Assembly (NCBI RefSeq): GCF_006715095.1
Contig: NZ_VFMO01000001.1
Location: 496,001 to 560,000, forward strand
Reading direction: 5' to 3'
Length of the DNA: 64,000 nt
Source of the DNA: Yimella lutea
GTDB lineage: Bacteria > Actinomycetota > Actinomycetes > Actinomycetales > Dermatophilaceae
Shown: piece by piece, positions 7,506 through 16,039 of the stretch
Layout: every line of letters begins with the position of its first letter
Numbering within the stretch: the stretch's first letter is position 1
Position numbers and translations under genes: made by a program
Notes under the pieces: model-generated
The model's database searches: none
Told to the model about the DNA's origin: nothing
What the model saw: the letters and a program-made list of their open reading frames with translations, nothing else

Positions 7506-10057
7506 GCGGGCACCTCTTCGGGAGTGGCGGCAGCGGCGCTACGGGTAAGGGCGAGAGCGTCGTCGAGCGCCCTCAGGAAGGTGTCGATGGTGTGCGGGTC
7601 GCGCACGGCAACCCGGATCCAACGGTCGGACAGGCCGGCGAAGGTGTCGCAACGCCGCACGGCGAAACCGCTGTGACGCAACGCTGCCCGCACCCCGTCG
7701 CCCACTTCGACGAGCACGAAGGGTGCCACCCCGGGCACCGGACGCAGCCCGCGGCGCTCCAGCGCGCCAACGAGATGCTCACGGGCGGAGGCGAGGTCAC
7801 GGGCGGCCTGCGCCGACTCGCGCAGCGCACGGTCGGACGTCGTCGCGAGCATCACGGTGAGCGCGGGCGACGACACCGACCAGTGCGGCTGTTGGCGGCG
7901 CAGCAGCTCGATGAGTTGTGGGTCGCCGATCACGTAGCCGGCGCGCACACCGGCCACGCCCCAGGTCTTGGTGAGCGAGCGCACGACGAGCACCGACTGC
8001 AGCTGCTCCGGGTCGGGCGAGATGCACGACTCGGTCTCGCCGGGCACGGCGTCGGCGAACGCCTCGTCGATCACCAGCACGCGTCCGCGGCGGCGCAGTG
8101 CGTGCAGGGTGGTGGTGCGTGGGTGGAGCACACCGGTGGGGTTGGTCGGGTTGCCCACGAACACCAGGTCGGCCGCGGGGTCGACAGCGGCCGGGTCGAG
8201 CACGAACCCGTGTTCGGCGCGCAGCACGAGCCGGTCGGCGGTGCGCCCGGCGGCCGCGAGCGCCTGGGCGGGCTCGGTGAACTGCGGTTCGACGATCAGC
8301 GGAGTGCGGCCCTCGATCGCGCGGGCGATGAGGGTGAACGCCTCGGCGCCCCCCGCGGTGGGCAGCACCATCGACGGGTCGACCCGGTGTCGGCGGGCGA
8401 TCGCGTCGCGGGCCGCCGTCGCGTCGGGATAGGCGCCGAGCCCGGGGATGCCGTCGGCGAGTTCGCGGGCCAACCAGGCGGGCGGCGCGGGCAGGCGCAC
8501 ATTGACTGCGAGGTCGACGAGGTCGGGACGGTCGCGGACGTCGTCGTCGCCGTGATGTGCGTCGCCGTGAGGCGCGTCGCCGGGGTGTGCGTTGCTGTCA
8601 ACCGGCTGCACGCGCGCATCGTTCGACGGGGGCAGATCGACGGCGCGTGGGTTGACGAGACACGTGTCGCGCACCGGTCGGGCGTCGGCGACCGGTGCGA
8701 ACTCGTGCACCGCATCGGCGAACGCCGCCGCAAGCCGCGGGACTCCCGCCCAATGCGTGTGCAGGTAGGAGGCATGCACGGTGGCGCGACCGGTGCGGGC
8801 AGGGTCGAGGGCGAAGCCTTCGGGACCGCTGGGGAAGTGCCAGGCCGCCGCGGTCCCGTGACCGGGGTCGGTGCGGGTGCGGTGGAACTCGTGGCCGCGC
8901 GCGGTGGTGCCGGCCGGACCGAGCAGGCTGTCGACGGTGAGTGTGGCGTCGCGGTAGCCGAGGGTGAGGCGCGGCTGCATGGCGGCGCGTGTGGGCAGCA
9001 CCCCGGCCATCGGCCGGCCGTCGAGCGATTCGCACAGGTAGAGCAGACCGGCGCATTCGGCCACCGTCGGCAGACCCGACGACACCGCGTCGCGCACCTG
9101 GGTCAGCAACGGGGTGTTGGTGGCGAGCGCGCCGAGGTGCGCCTCGGGAAACCCGCCGCCGAGGTAGAGCCCGGTGGTGCCGGACGGCAGCTCGCGGTCG
9201 GTGTCCGGGTCGAAGCGCACCGGCTCGCAGCCGGCGGCCGCCAACATCTCGGCGGTCTCGGCGTAGTGGAAGGTGAACGCCCGTCCGCCCGCGACGGCCA
9301 CTCGTCGAGCGGGTCGGTCGACGACCGGTGGGGCCCACGGTTCGGCGTCCAACTGCGGCGCGGTGCAAGCGATCTCGAAGACCGCGTCGATGTCTATGTG
9401 CTGTGCGGTCTGCTCGGCGAGGCGGTCGAGCGAGGCCTGCGCGTCGTGCCGTTCCGACGCCGGCACCAGCCCGAGGTGGCGCGATGGTGCGCTGATGCCG
9501 GCGTCGCGGGGGAGCACCCCGAGCACCGGGTATCCCTGCTGCTCGACGGCGCGGCGCACCTCGGCGGCGTGTCGGTCGCTGCCGGCCTTGTTGAGCACCA
9601 CGCCCGCCACCCGCACCGCCGGGTCGTGGGTGGCGAGGCCGCGCACCAGCGCGCCGACCGTGCGCGCGGCCGAGGAGATGTCGACGACGAGCAGCACGGG
9701 CGAGTCGGTGAGCGCCGCGACGTGGGCGGTGGAGGCGAACCCGTCGGCTCCCAGCCGTCCGTCGAACAACCCCATGACGCCCTCGATCACCGCGACGTCG
9801 GCGGGTGTCGGGTGCAGGCATCCGCGCAGGAACAGCGGCGCGACGAGCTCGGGAGAGGTGAGCCACGGGTCGAGGTTGCGGCTCGGTCGACCGGTGGCGA
9901 GGTCGTGGTAGCCGGGGTCGATGTAGTCGGGGCCGCACTTGGCGGGGGCGACGGCGTGACCCTGCGCCCGCAATGCGCCCATGAGGCCGACCGACACGGT
10001 CGTCTTGCCCTGGCCCGACGCCGCGGCGGCCACCACCAACCGCGGCTGGGTCACCAT
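7502..10057 (-). CDS. cobB: CobB-CobC fusion: cobyrinate a,c-diamide synthase plus PLP-dependent CobC
   Basis: One 851-residue chain holds two enzymes. The CobB half (about residues 1-455) has the P-loop ASGQGKTTVSVG at 13-24 and a glutaminase domain with LYLGGGFPEAHLG and the nucleophile Cys in AECAGLLYL; it amidates the a and c side chains using glutamine and ATP. The CobC half (about 510-851) is a fold-type I aminotransferase relative with GNPTNPTGVL and the PLP Lys in SLTKTWGVAGVRAGY (about residue 696); it is expected to make the aminopropanol phosphate arm or be the related Rv2231c-type protein. The joining segment near residues 486-505 contains repeats of His-Gly-Asp. The start overlaps cobO by 7 nt. 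Confidence 0.92.
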   Translation of the reverse strand: MVTQPRLVVAAAASGQGKTTVSVGLMGALRAQGHAVAPAKCGPDYIDPGYHDLATGRPSRNLDPWLTSPELVAPLFLRGCLHPTPADVAVIEGVMGLFDGRLGADGFASTAHVAALTDSPVLLVVDISSAARTVGALVRGLATHDPAVRVAGVVLNKAGSDRHAAEVRRAVEQQGYPVLGVLPRDAGISAPSRHLGLVPASERHDAQASLDRLAEQTAQHIDIDAVFEIACTAPQLDAEPWAPPVVDRPARRVAVAGGRAFTFHYAETAEMLAAAGCEPVRFDPDTDRELPSGTTGLYLGGGFPEAHLGALATNTPLLTQVRDAVSSGLPTVAECAGLLYLCESLDGRPMAGVLPTRAAMQPRLTLGYRDATLTVDSLLGPAGTTARGHEFHRTRTDPGHGTAAAWHFPSGPEGFALDPARTGRATVHASYLHTHWAGVPRLAAAFADAVHEFAPVADARPVRDTCLVNPRAVDLPPSNDARVQPVDSNAHPGDAPHGDAHHGDDDVRDRPDLVDLAVNVRLPAPPAWLARELADGIPGLGAYPDATAARDAIARRHRVDPSMVLPTAGGAEAFTLIARAIEGRTPLIVEPQFTEPAQALAAAGRTADRLVLRAEHGFVLDPAAVDPAADLVFVGNPTNPTGVLHPRTTTLHALRRRGRVLVIDEAFADAVPGETESCISPDPEQLQSVLVVRSLTKTWGVAGVRAGYVIGDPQLIELLRRQQPHWSVSSPALTVMLATTSDRALRESAQAARDLASAREHLVGALERRGLRPVPGVAPFVLVEVGDGVRAALRHSGFAVRRCDTFAGLSDRWIRVAVRDPHTIDTFLRALDDALALTRSAAAATPEEVPA

Positions 10058-10665
10058 TCGATGCCCTTCTGGCCCTTCTGACCCTGATCGAACGGGTGCG
10101 CGATCTTGGTCATCTCGGTGGCCAGGTCGGCGATCTCGAGCAGCTTCGGGTGGGGGTCGCGTCCGGTGATGACAACATGCTGAAAACCGTTGCGCTCGTT
10201 CAGGGTTCGCACCACGTCGTCGACGTCGACCCACCCCCACTTGAGCACGTAGGTGAACTCGTCGAGCACGTACAGGCCGTGGGTCTGCTGCTGCAGTCGC
10301 CGCTTGATCTCGGCCCAGCCCTCGCGGGCCGCGGCGGCGTGGTCGTCCTCGCTGCCGGCCTTGCGCGACCACGACCAACCCGAGCCCATCTTGTGCCACT
10401 CGATCGGCCCGCCCTCGCCGGTCTCGCGGTGCACCCGGTCGAGCGCTTCGAGCGCGGCCTGCTCGCCGATGCGCCATTTTGCCGACTTCACGAACTGGAA
10501 CACCCCGATCGACCAGCCCTGGTTCCAGCCGCGCAGTGCGAGCCCGAAGGCCGCCGTCGACTTTCCCTTGCCGGCGCCGCTGTGCACGATCACCAGCGGG
10601 CGGTTGCGCCGCTGCCGGGTGGTGAGCCCGTCGTTGGCCTCAACGGGCGTCTGTCCTTGCACCAT
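10051..10665 (-). CDS. cobO: Corrinoid adenosyltransferase (CobO/BtuR type)
   Basis: The enzyme transfers the 5'-deoxyadenosyl group of ATP to the reduced cobalt of cobyrinic acid a,c-diamide. The 204-residue protein has the P-loop GAGKGKST at residues 30-37, followed by FQFVKSAKWRIGE, a YVLDEFTYVLKWGWVD acidic block and VVITGRDPHPKLLEIADLATEM, all typical of CobO/BtuR. The ATG shares one base with the stop of the upstream chelatase gene, and its own end overlaps cobBC by 7 nt. Position between chelatase and diamide synthase genes fits a role soon after cobalt insertion. Confidence 0.95.
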   Translation of the reverse strand: MVQGQTPVEANDGLTTRQRRNRPLVIVHSGAGKGKSTAAFGLALRGWNQGWSIGVFQFVKSAKWRIGEQAALEALDRVHRETGEGGPIEWHKMGSGWSWSRKAGSEDDHAAAAREGWAEIKRRLQQQTHGLYVLDEFTYVLKWGWVDVDDVVRTLNERNGFQHVVITGRDPHPKLLEIADLATEMTKIAHPFDQGQKGQKGIEW

Positions 10666-12752
10666 CAGGCGGCCTTCCCGGCGCCGGTCGACCGGCGCAC
10701 CACGTCGACGATCTCGGTTGCGGCCACTTGTTCCAGCGGCACGTGTTCGGCGCCCATCCGGGCCGCGAGGTCGACCGCGAGCCCCATCCGGAAGCGTCCC
10801 GATTCGCAGTCGACGACCACGGTCTGCAGGCCGAGGGTCGGCCAGGCCGTCGCGATCTCGCGAGCGCGGACGAGGGCGTCGGGCCCTGCGGTCGCGCGGC
10901 CGTCGGTGAGCACGACCACCAAGGGGCGTCGGTGCGGGTCGCGCAGCCGCTCGACCTGCACCGTGGCGAGAGTGCGCAGCAGCCCCTCGGCCAGCGGGGT
11001 GCGACCGCCGTGGGGCAGGTCGCTGAGGCAGCGCGCCGCCGCCTCGACCGACCCGGTGGGCGGCAGCACCAGGTTGGCGCCGGCGCCCGCGAAGCTGATC
11101 ACGCCCACCCGGTCACGACGCTGGTAGGCGTCGACCAACAGGCTCATCACGGCGGTCTTCACCTCGCTCATCCGCTGCCGTGCGCCCATCGACCCGGAGG
11201 CGTCGACGGTGAAGAGCACGAGATTCGACTCCTTGCCCTGGGTGATGCGCAGGCGCACGTCGTCGGTGGCGAACCGCAGCCGACCGTCGCGACGTCCGCG
11301 TTCGTGTTGTCGGGGGGCCGCGGCAGTGATCGTCGCCGGGAGGTGGAGGCGCTGTGCACCGTCGGCGCGGCGGGTCGACCCGATGGTGCGACCCGCGGAG
11401 GTGATGGCGGCGCTGCGGCGCCCGGCAGACCCGGTGCCGATGCCGCGCACGGTGAATGTGCGGGCTCGGAACGCCGAATTCGGCGCGGCGACGCCGACGG
11501 TGCTGGGGCGTTCGGTGGGTGCGTTGTTGTCGCTCTGGTTGTCGCCGGCCGGGTCGTCGGTTGGGTGGTCGCTGGGCCCGTCGGAGCTGTCGCCGGCAGG
11601 GCCGGACGCGGAGGGCGTGGTCGACCGGTCGTCGGTGGGCTGCCCGAACGAGCCATCGTCGCCGGTGTTTCGGCTCTCGGGAGATTCGTCGGCGGATTCG
11701 TCGCCGGACTCGTCCGTTTGCGGGCCGTCGGGCTCCGGGCCGTCCGGGTCGGGGTCTTCGTCGAGCAACCGGTCGAGCAGTTCCTCGTCGAGGCCCGGCG
11801 CGTCGAAGGGGTTGCGCCGACGCCGGTGCGGCAGCGCGAGTCGCGCGGCCACGCGGATGTCGTCCTTGGTCACCTCGTCGCGCCCGCACCAGGCGGCGTG
11901 GGCGCGGGCTGCGCGGGCGGTGACGATGTCGGCGCGCATGCCGTCGACGTCGAACCCGGCGCACACCCGGGCGATGGTGGCCAGCGCGCGGTCGCCGAGG
12001 CGCACCGAGGCGACCCGGGCCGACGCGTCGTGCAGTCGGCTGCGCAGCTTCTGCTGCTCGGGGCGAAAGCGGTCGGCGAAGGCGATCGGGTCGGCGTCGA
12101 ACGCCAGCCGCCGGCGCACCACCTCAGCGCGGTGCTGCGGGTCGCGGGAGGCGCGCACCTCGACGGTGAGCCCGAAGCGGTCGAGCAGCTGCGGGCGCAG
12201 CTCACCCTCCTCCGGGTTCATCGTGCCGACAAGGGTCACGCGGGCGGCGTGAGAAACCGAAACCCCATCGCGCTCAACGGTGTTGCGGCCCATCGCGGCG
12301 GCGTCGAGGAGGAGATCGACCAGGTGATCATGCAGCAGGTTGACCTCGTCGACGTACAGCAGGCCGCGATGCGCCTGCGCCAGCAGGCCGGGCTCGAAGC
12401 TGGTCTCACCGGCAGCGAGCGCCTTGCCCAGATCGAGCGAGCCGACGACTCGGTCCTCGGTCGCGCCGACCGGGAGTTCGACCAGTCGCGCCGGGCGCAT
12501 CCGGGTGGGCGCGTCGTCGTGCGGGCCGTCGGGGCAGCGCTCGTCGCGGCGCGGGTCGCAGCCGAAGCGGCAGCGCTCGACCACCTCGACGTCGGGCAGC
12601 ACCTCGGCGAGGGCGCGCACCATGGTCGACTTCGCGGTGCCCTTCTCGCCCCGCACCAGCACACCACCGACCTCGGGCGAGACGGTGGTGAGCACGAGAG
12701 CGAGCGCCATGTCGTCGGCACCGACGATGGCCGCAAAAGGAAACTGCGACAA
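10665..12752 (-). CDS. ChlI/ChlD-type AAA+ and VWA chelatase subunit, probable partner of CobN
   Basis: This 695-residue protein fuses the ATPase and integrin-like subunits of magnesium-chelatase type enzymes and most likely powers cobalt insertion together with CobN. The AAA+ part has VRGEKGTAKST (about 33-43) and a Cys-rich insert, FGCDPRRDERCPDG. A roughly 90-residue acidic Asp/Pro/Ser linker (about 324-417) leads to a VWA domain with the metal-binding DASGSMG near residue 517. I chose the TTG at 12752 because an AGGAGG ribosome site lies 10 nt upstream and the family opening (M)SQFPFAAIVGADD starts there. The cobalamin riboswitch lies just upstream. No separate cobaltochelatase CobS/CobT genes are present. 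Confidence 0.9.
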   Translation of the reverse strand: MSQFPFAAIVGADDMALALVLTTVSPEVGGVLVRGEKGTAKSTMVRALAEVLPDVEVVERCRFGCDPRRDERCPDGPHDDAPTRMRPARLVELPVGATEDRVVGSLDLGKALAAGETSFEPGLLAQAHRGLLYVDEVNLLHDHLVDLLLDAAAMGRNTVERDGVSVSHAARVTLVGTMNPEEGELRPQLLDRFGLTVEVRASRDPQHRAEVVRRRLAFDADPIAFADRFRPEQQKLRSRLHDASARVASVRLGDRALATIARVCAGFDVDGMRADIVTARAARAHAAWCGRDEVTKDDIRVAARLALPHRRRRNPFDAPGLDEELLDRLLDEDPDPDGPEPDGPQTDESGDESADESPESRNTGDDGSFGQPTDDRSTTPSASGPAGDSSDGPSDHPTDDPAGDNQSDNNAPTERPSTVGVAAPNSAFRARTFTVRGIGTGSAGRRSAAITSAGRTIGSTRRADGAQRLHLPATITAAAPRQHERGRRDGRLRFATDDVRLRITQGKESNLVLFTVDASGSMGARQRMSEVKTAVMSLLVDAYQRRDRVGVISFAGAGANLVLPPTGSVEAAARCLSDLPHGGRTPLAEGLLRTLATVQVERLRDPHRRPLVVVLTDGRATAGPDALVRAREIATAWPTLGLQTVVVDCESGRFRMGLAVDLAARMGAEHVPLEQVAATEIVDVVRRSTGAGKAA

Positions 12753-12820
12753 CGAGATCGAACCTCCTGACGAGTTACCACGCTCGTCATAGCGGTGGAC
12801 CCACGCCGGGTTCGGCCGGG

Positions 12821-12920
12821 CCGACACCGCTGACGTCCTGGCTTGCTGTCGGCGTTGGCCGACGGCTCACAGTGGCGGGACCGCTCCGGATTTGCACCGG
12901 ATTCCTCGTTGGTGTCCGGG
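12821..12920 (-). promoter_or_regulatory. Cobalamin riboswitch, leftward operon
   Basis: Read on the minus strand the segment contains GGAATCCGGTGCAAATCCGG, GGTCCCGCCACTGTGA (B12 box) and GCCAGGA in the usual order, closed by a P1-like pair CGGACACC / GGTGTCGG at the ends. It lies about 70 nt ahead of the TTG of the chelatase gene. Adenosylcobalamin binding should repress the seven-gene operon, in actinobacteria commonly at translation initiation or by termination. I see no obvious U-tract terminator, which favours ribosome-site occlusion. Confidence 0.93.
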
Positions 12921-12959
12921 TCATCATGGCACAGCGACCCTGACCTAGGGTGAGGCCCC

Positions 12960-14168
12960 ATGATCGACGTCGTGGGGGTCACCGATGCGGGTTTCGCCGA
13001 CCTTCCGCAGCGGTTGCAGCGTCTCGTGAGCGACGCCGCCGTCGTGCTCGGCGGACGCCGCCAGCTGGCTTCCCTGCCCGCCGTCGAAGGCCAGGTCAGA
13101 CGGGTGTGGCCGTCGCCGCTACGGGCCGAATTGCCCCATCTCCTCGACGAATTGCCGCCGGATCGAGTGGTCGCGCTGGCCAGCGGCGACCCCACGCTCT
13201 CGGGCATCGGCAGCACCCTGATCGAGCTGCTCGGCGCCGACGGCGTGCGGCTGCATCCGGCCGTCTCGTCGGTGGCGTTGGCCCGGGCGCGGACAGGCTG
13301 GTCGGCGCAGTCGTGCGAGGTGGTGACCGTCGTCGGGCGGTCGCTGCACCGGGTGCGGCGTCGGCTCGCGCCGGGCGCCCGCTTGATCGTGCTCTGTTCC
13401 GACGGCACCACCCCGGCGGCCCTGGCCGACCTGCTCGTCGACGCCGGCTGCGCCGATGCGGCGATGACCGCGTGGTGGCATCTCGGTGGCGCCGACGAGG
13501 GGTGCCGGACGGCGACCGCCGCCCGCTGGGGCGCCGAACGCACCCCCGATCTGGTGCTGTGCACGGTGGCGGTGCCGACCGACGCAGCCCTCGACGGGCC
13601 GGCACCAGGGCGCGCCGAGGACTGCTTCGAACACGACGGCCAGATCACCAAACGCGACCTGCGGGCCTCGGCCGTCGGCCACCTGCGTCCGACCCCCGGC
13701 GCGCTCTTGTGGGATCTCGGTGCCGGTTCGGGCAGCGTCGGCATCGAATGGTGCCTCGCCGGCCGCGACGCCCGTTGTGTCAGCGTCGAGCAGCATCCCG
13801 AGCGCGCAGAACGGCTGCGCCGCAACAGTGTTCGCCTCGGCGTCGACGACCTGCTGGAGGTGGTGGAGGCCCGGTCGGCCGACGCACTCGACGAGCTCGA
13901 GACGCCCGATGCGATCTTCGTCGGCGGCGGTCTCACCGCCGAACTTCTCGAACGAGGGTGGCGGCGGCTGCGCGGCGGCGGCCGCTTCGTGGCCCATGCG
14001 GTGACCATCGACACCGAGCAGATCCTCGTCGCCGCCGCCGGCAGACACGGCGGCGAACTCACCCGCATCAGCGTCGAACACGCCCGCCCCCTCGGCCGCC
14101 ACCTGTCGTGGACGCCGGCCCGGCCGGTCGTGCAATGGAGCGCCGGCAAGCCCAAGGAGACCCCATGA
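12960..14168 (+). CDS. cobL: Precorrin-6Y C5,15-methyltransferase (decarboxylating)
   Basis: CobL methylates C5 and C15 and removes the C12 acetate carboxyl to give precorrin-8X. The 402-residue protein is the full two-domain type: an N-terminal CbiE-like domain (VLGGRRQLASLP, LASGDPTLSGIGSTL) and a C-terminal CbiT-like SAM domain with WDLGAGSGSVGIEW near residue 257. The ATG lies directly after the region opposite the leftward riboswitch, so the two units are divergent. Its stop overlaps the cobM start by 4 nt. The precursor should come from CobK, which is not visible in this window. Confidence 0.94.
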   Translation: MIDVVGVTDAGFADLPQRLQRLVSDAAVVLGGRRQLASLPAVEGQVRRVWPSPLRAELPHLLDELPPDRVVALASGDPTLSGIGSTLIELLGADGVRLHPAVSSVALARARTGWSAQSCEVVTVVGRSLHRVRRRLAPGARLIVLCSDGTTPAALADLLVDAGCADAAMTAWWHLGGADEGCRTATAARWGAERTPDLVLCTVAVPTDAALDGPAPGRAEDCFEHDGQITKRDLRASAVGHLRPTPGALLWDLGAGSGSVGIEWCLAGRDARCVSVEQHPERAERLRRNSVRLGVDDLLEVVEARSADALDELETPDAIFVGGGLTAELLERGWRRLRGGGRFVAHAVTIDTEQILVAAAGRHGGELTRISVEHARPLGRHLSWTPARPVVQWSAGKPKETP

Positions 14169-14917
14169 CCGTCCACTTCATCGGCGCCGGACCCGGCGCC
14201 GCCGACCTCATCACGTTGCGTGCCGCGAACCTGCTCGCGCAGTGCACGGTGTGCCTGTACGCCGGCACCTACCTCGACGACGAGGTGCTCTCGCACTGCC
14301 CGCCGGATGCCGAGCTGGTCGACACCCAACACCTCGACCTCGACGACATCGTCGCGGTGATGGTGCGGGCGCATGATGCGGGCAAGGACGTCGCGCGGCT
14401 GTGTTCGGGCGACCCCACGATCTACTCGGCCGTCGCCGAGCAGACCCGCCGGCTCGATGCGGCGGGGGTGCCTTGGAAGATCACGCCGGGCGTGTCGGCG
14501 TACGCCGCAACGGCCGCGCTCATCGGCCGTGAACTCACCGTGCCCGAGGTGGCGCAGTCGGTGGTGCTGACTCGGGCACAACGGGATTCGACGAAGATGC
14601 CCGAGGGTGAGGCGCTCGCGAACTTCGCCGCCACCGGCGCGACCCTGGTGCTGCACCTCGCGATCCGGCACGTGCGCCGACTGGCCGACGAACTAGTGCC
14701 GCACTACGGCGCCGACTGCCCGGTGGTCGTCGGCTCGCAGGTGAGCGGTCCGCACGAACTGGTGCTGCGCGGCACGCTCGCTGATATCGCCGACCAAGTG
14801 GAGGCCCACGGGCTGCGGCAGGCCGCGGTCATCATCGTCGGGCGGGCGCTCGCCGCGGAGGGCTTCGTCGAGTCGCACCTCTACTCCAGTCGCCGCACCC
14901 GACCCGCCGTCGGGTAG
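14165..14917 (+). CDS. cobM: Precorrin-4 C11-methyltransferase
   Basis: CobM adds the C11 methyl group to precorrin-4, giving precorrin-5. The 250-residue protein shows the tetrapyrrole methylase blocks FIGAGPGAADLITLRAANLL at the N-terminus, LCSGDPTIYSAVAEQ and ITPGVSAYAATAALIG in the middle, and the family's QSVVLTRAQRDSTKMPEGE. Start ATG overlaps the cobL stop (ATGA). The gene ends just before the second cobalamin riboswitch, so cobLM is not controlled by that switch, although read-through into cbiM is possible. Confidence 0.94.
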   Translation: MTVHFIGAGPGAADLITLRAANLLAQCTVCLYAGTYLDDEVLSHCPPDAELVDTQHLDLDDIVAVMVRAHDAGKDVARLCSGDPTIYSAVAEQTRRLDAAGVPWKITPGVSAYAATAALIGRELTVPEVAQSVVLTRAQRDSTKMPEGEALANFAATGATLVLHLAIRHVRRLADELVPHYGADCPVVVGSQVSGPHELVLRGTLADIADQVEAHGLRQAAVIIVGRALAAEGFVESHLYSSRRTRPAVG

Positions 14918-14930
14918 CCTCCGGAACGTC

Positions 14931-15027
14931 CATTGCCGGACGGATCGAGGAACCCCGTGGAAGTCGGGGACGGTCGCGCCACTGTGAGCAGCCAACGCTG
15001 CGAGTCAGGAACTCCCCGCCGGCAGTT
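14931..15027 (+). promoter_or_regulatory. Cobalamin riboswitch, cbiMNQO cobalt importer
   Basis: The ordered elements are GAGGAACCCCGTGGAAGTCG, a CGCGCCACTGTGAGCA B12 box and GAGTCAGGAACTCC, with ATTGCCGG and CCGGCAGT as outer pairing arms. It ends about 40 nt before the TTG start of cbiM. A ribosome-site-like GAGAGGTGCGG lies between. Repression of cobalt uptake when adenosylcobalamin is plentiful is the expected effect. Confidence 0.9.
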
Positions 15028-15066
15028 CTTCGTCGGGACGCGTCATCCCGAGAGAGGTGCGGTGCT

Positions 15067-15762
15067 TTGCACATCGCCGACGGCTTCCTGCCACCCCTTC
15101 ACTGTCTCGCCTGGACGGCCGCGTCCGCGCCTTTCGTCGTGCACGGCGTCCGCCGGATCAGACAGATCGTCGACGACGACCCCGAATCGAAACTGCTGCT
15201 CGCGGCGTCGGGCGCGTTCACCTTCCTGATGTCGGCGATCAAGCTGCCGTCGGTGACCGGCAGTTCGTCGCACCCCACCGGCACCGGTGTCGGCGCGATC
15301 ATCTTCCGGCCGCCGGTGATGGCCGCGCTCGGCACGGTCGTGCTCATCTTCCAGGCGCTGCTGCTGTCGCACGGCGGCATCACCACGCTCGGCGCGAACG
15401 TCTTCGCGATGGCGATCGTCGGCCCGTGGACCGGCTACCTGTGCTTCCGGGTGCTGCATCGGGTGCACCCGTGGATCGCGATCTTCACCGGTGTCGCGCT
15501 TGCGAACCTGTCGACGTACGTGGTCACCTCGGCGCAGCTCGCGCTGGCCCACCCCGACCCGGGGTCGGGAATCGTCGGCGCGTTCGGCCGCTTCCTCGCG
15601 ATCTTCGCGCTCACGCAGGTGCCCCTGGCGGTCATCGAAGGACTCGTGGGTGTGCTGTTGTTCCGGGCACTGCGCGACTGGGCGCCCGAGCAGCTGCGGA
15701 CGGTGTTCGCGCCGGCCTCCGAAGAGTCCGCGGTCGAGCCGGAGGTGGCGGGTCGTGCGTAA
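15067..15762 (+). CDS. cbiM: Cobalt ECF importer substrate-binding membrane protein
   Basis: CbiM is the substrate-specific S component of the cobalt ECF transporter. The 231-residue protein starts (M)HIADGFLPP; the invariant N-terminal His that helps bind Co(II) requires this exact start, which is why the TTG at 15067 is chosen. Several hydrophobic helices follow, with VTGSSSHPTGTGVGAIIF and LLLSHGGITTLGANVFAMAIVG typical of the family. The tail from about residue 213 is acidic and probably cytoplasmic. It is the first gene of cbiMNQO and overlaps cbiN by 8 nt. Confidence 0.95.
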   Translation: MHIADGFLPPLHCLAWTAASAPFVVHGVRRIRQIVDDDPESKLLLAASGAFTFLMSAIKLPSVTGSSSHPTGTGVGAIIFRPPVMAALGTVVLIFQALLLSHGGITTLGANVFAMAIVGPWTGYLCFRVLHRVHPWIAIFTGVALANLSTYVVTSAQLALAHPDPGSGIVGAFGRFLAIFALTQVPLAVIEGLVGVLLFRALRDWAPEQLRTVFAPASEESAVEPEVAGRA

Positions 15763-16039
15763 GCATCTGGTGACGGTGGCGATCGTGCTCACCGTGGTGA
15801 CGATCTTCGTCGTCGCCCTCATGCTCGGAGCCGGCCACGGCGACCAGGGCGGCACCGACGCCGCGGCCGGTGCCGCGATCGAGAGCAGCGGTTACCGACC
15901 GTGGTTCGAGCTGCCGTTCCGCATTCCAGGCGGCGAGGTGGAGTCGGGGCTGTTCGCGATGCAGGCCGCCCTCGGCGGCATCGTGCTCGGGTTCGTCGTG
16001 GGCAAGCTGCACGAGCGGCGCAAGGGCAAACGCGCGTGA
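15755..16039 (+). CDS. cbiN: Cobalt importer auxiliary protein
   Basis: CbiN is a small membrane partner needed with CbiM for cobalt uptake. The 94-residue protein has one hydrophobic segment near the N-terminus (HLVTVAIVLTVVTIFVVALM), a short extracellular loop, and a second segment near the C-terminus (GLFAMQAALGGIVLGFVVG), the normal two-helix topology. GTG at 15755 was chosen because GGAGG lies 9 nt upstream and the frame from there matches the family length. It overlaps cbiM by 8 nt and cbiQ by 4 nt. Confidence 0.9.
   Translation: MRKHLVTVAIVLTVVTIFVVALMLGAGHGDQGGTDAAAGAAIESSGYRPWFELPFRIPGGEVESGLFAMQAALGGIVLGFVVGKLHERRKGKRA

Noticed and set aside
7388..10081. Rightward open frame of 897 codons
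   Set aside because: It is antisense to cobBC and its translation is Gly/Arg/His-rich repeats typical of the shadow frame in high-GC genes.
10665..12752. Magnesium chelatase for chlorophyll synthesis
   Set aside because: ChlI/ChlD similarity is clear, but no chlorophyll genes are present and the gene is in a cobalamin riboswitch operon with CobN nearby.
12236..14671. Leftward open frame of 811 codons across the riboswitch and cobLM
   Set aside because: It crosses the riboswitch and is antisense to cobL and cobM, whose conserved motifs are on the plus strand.
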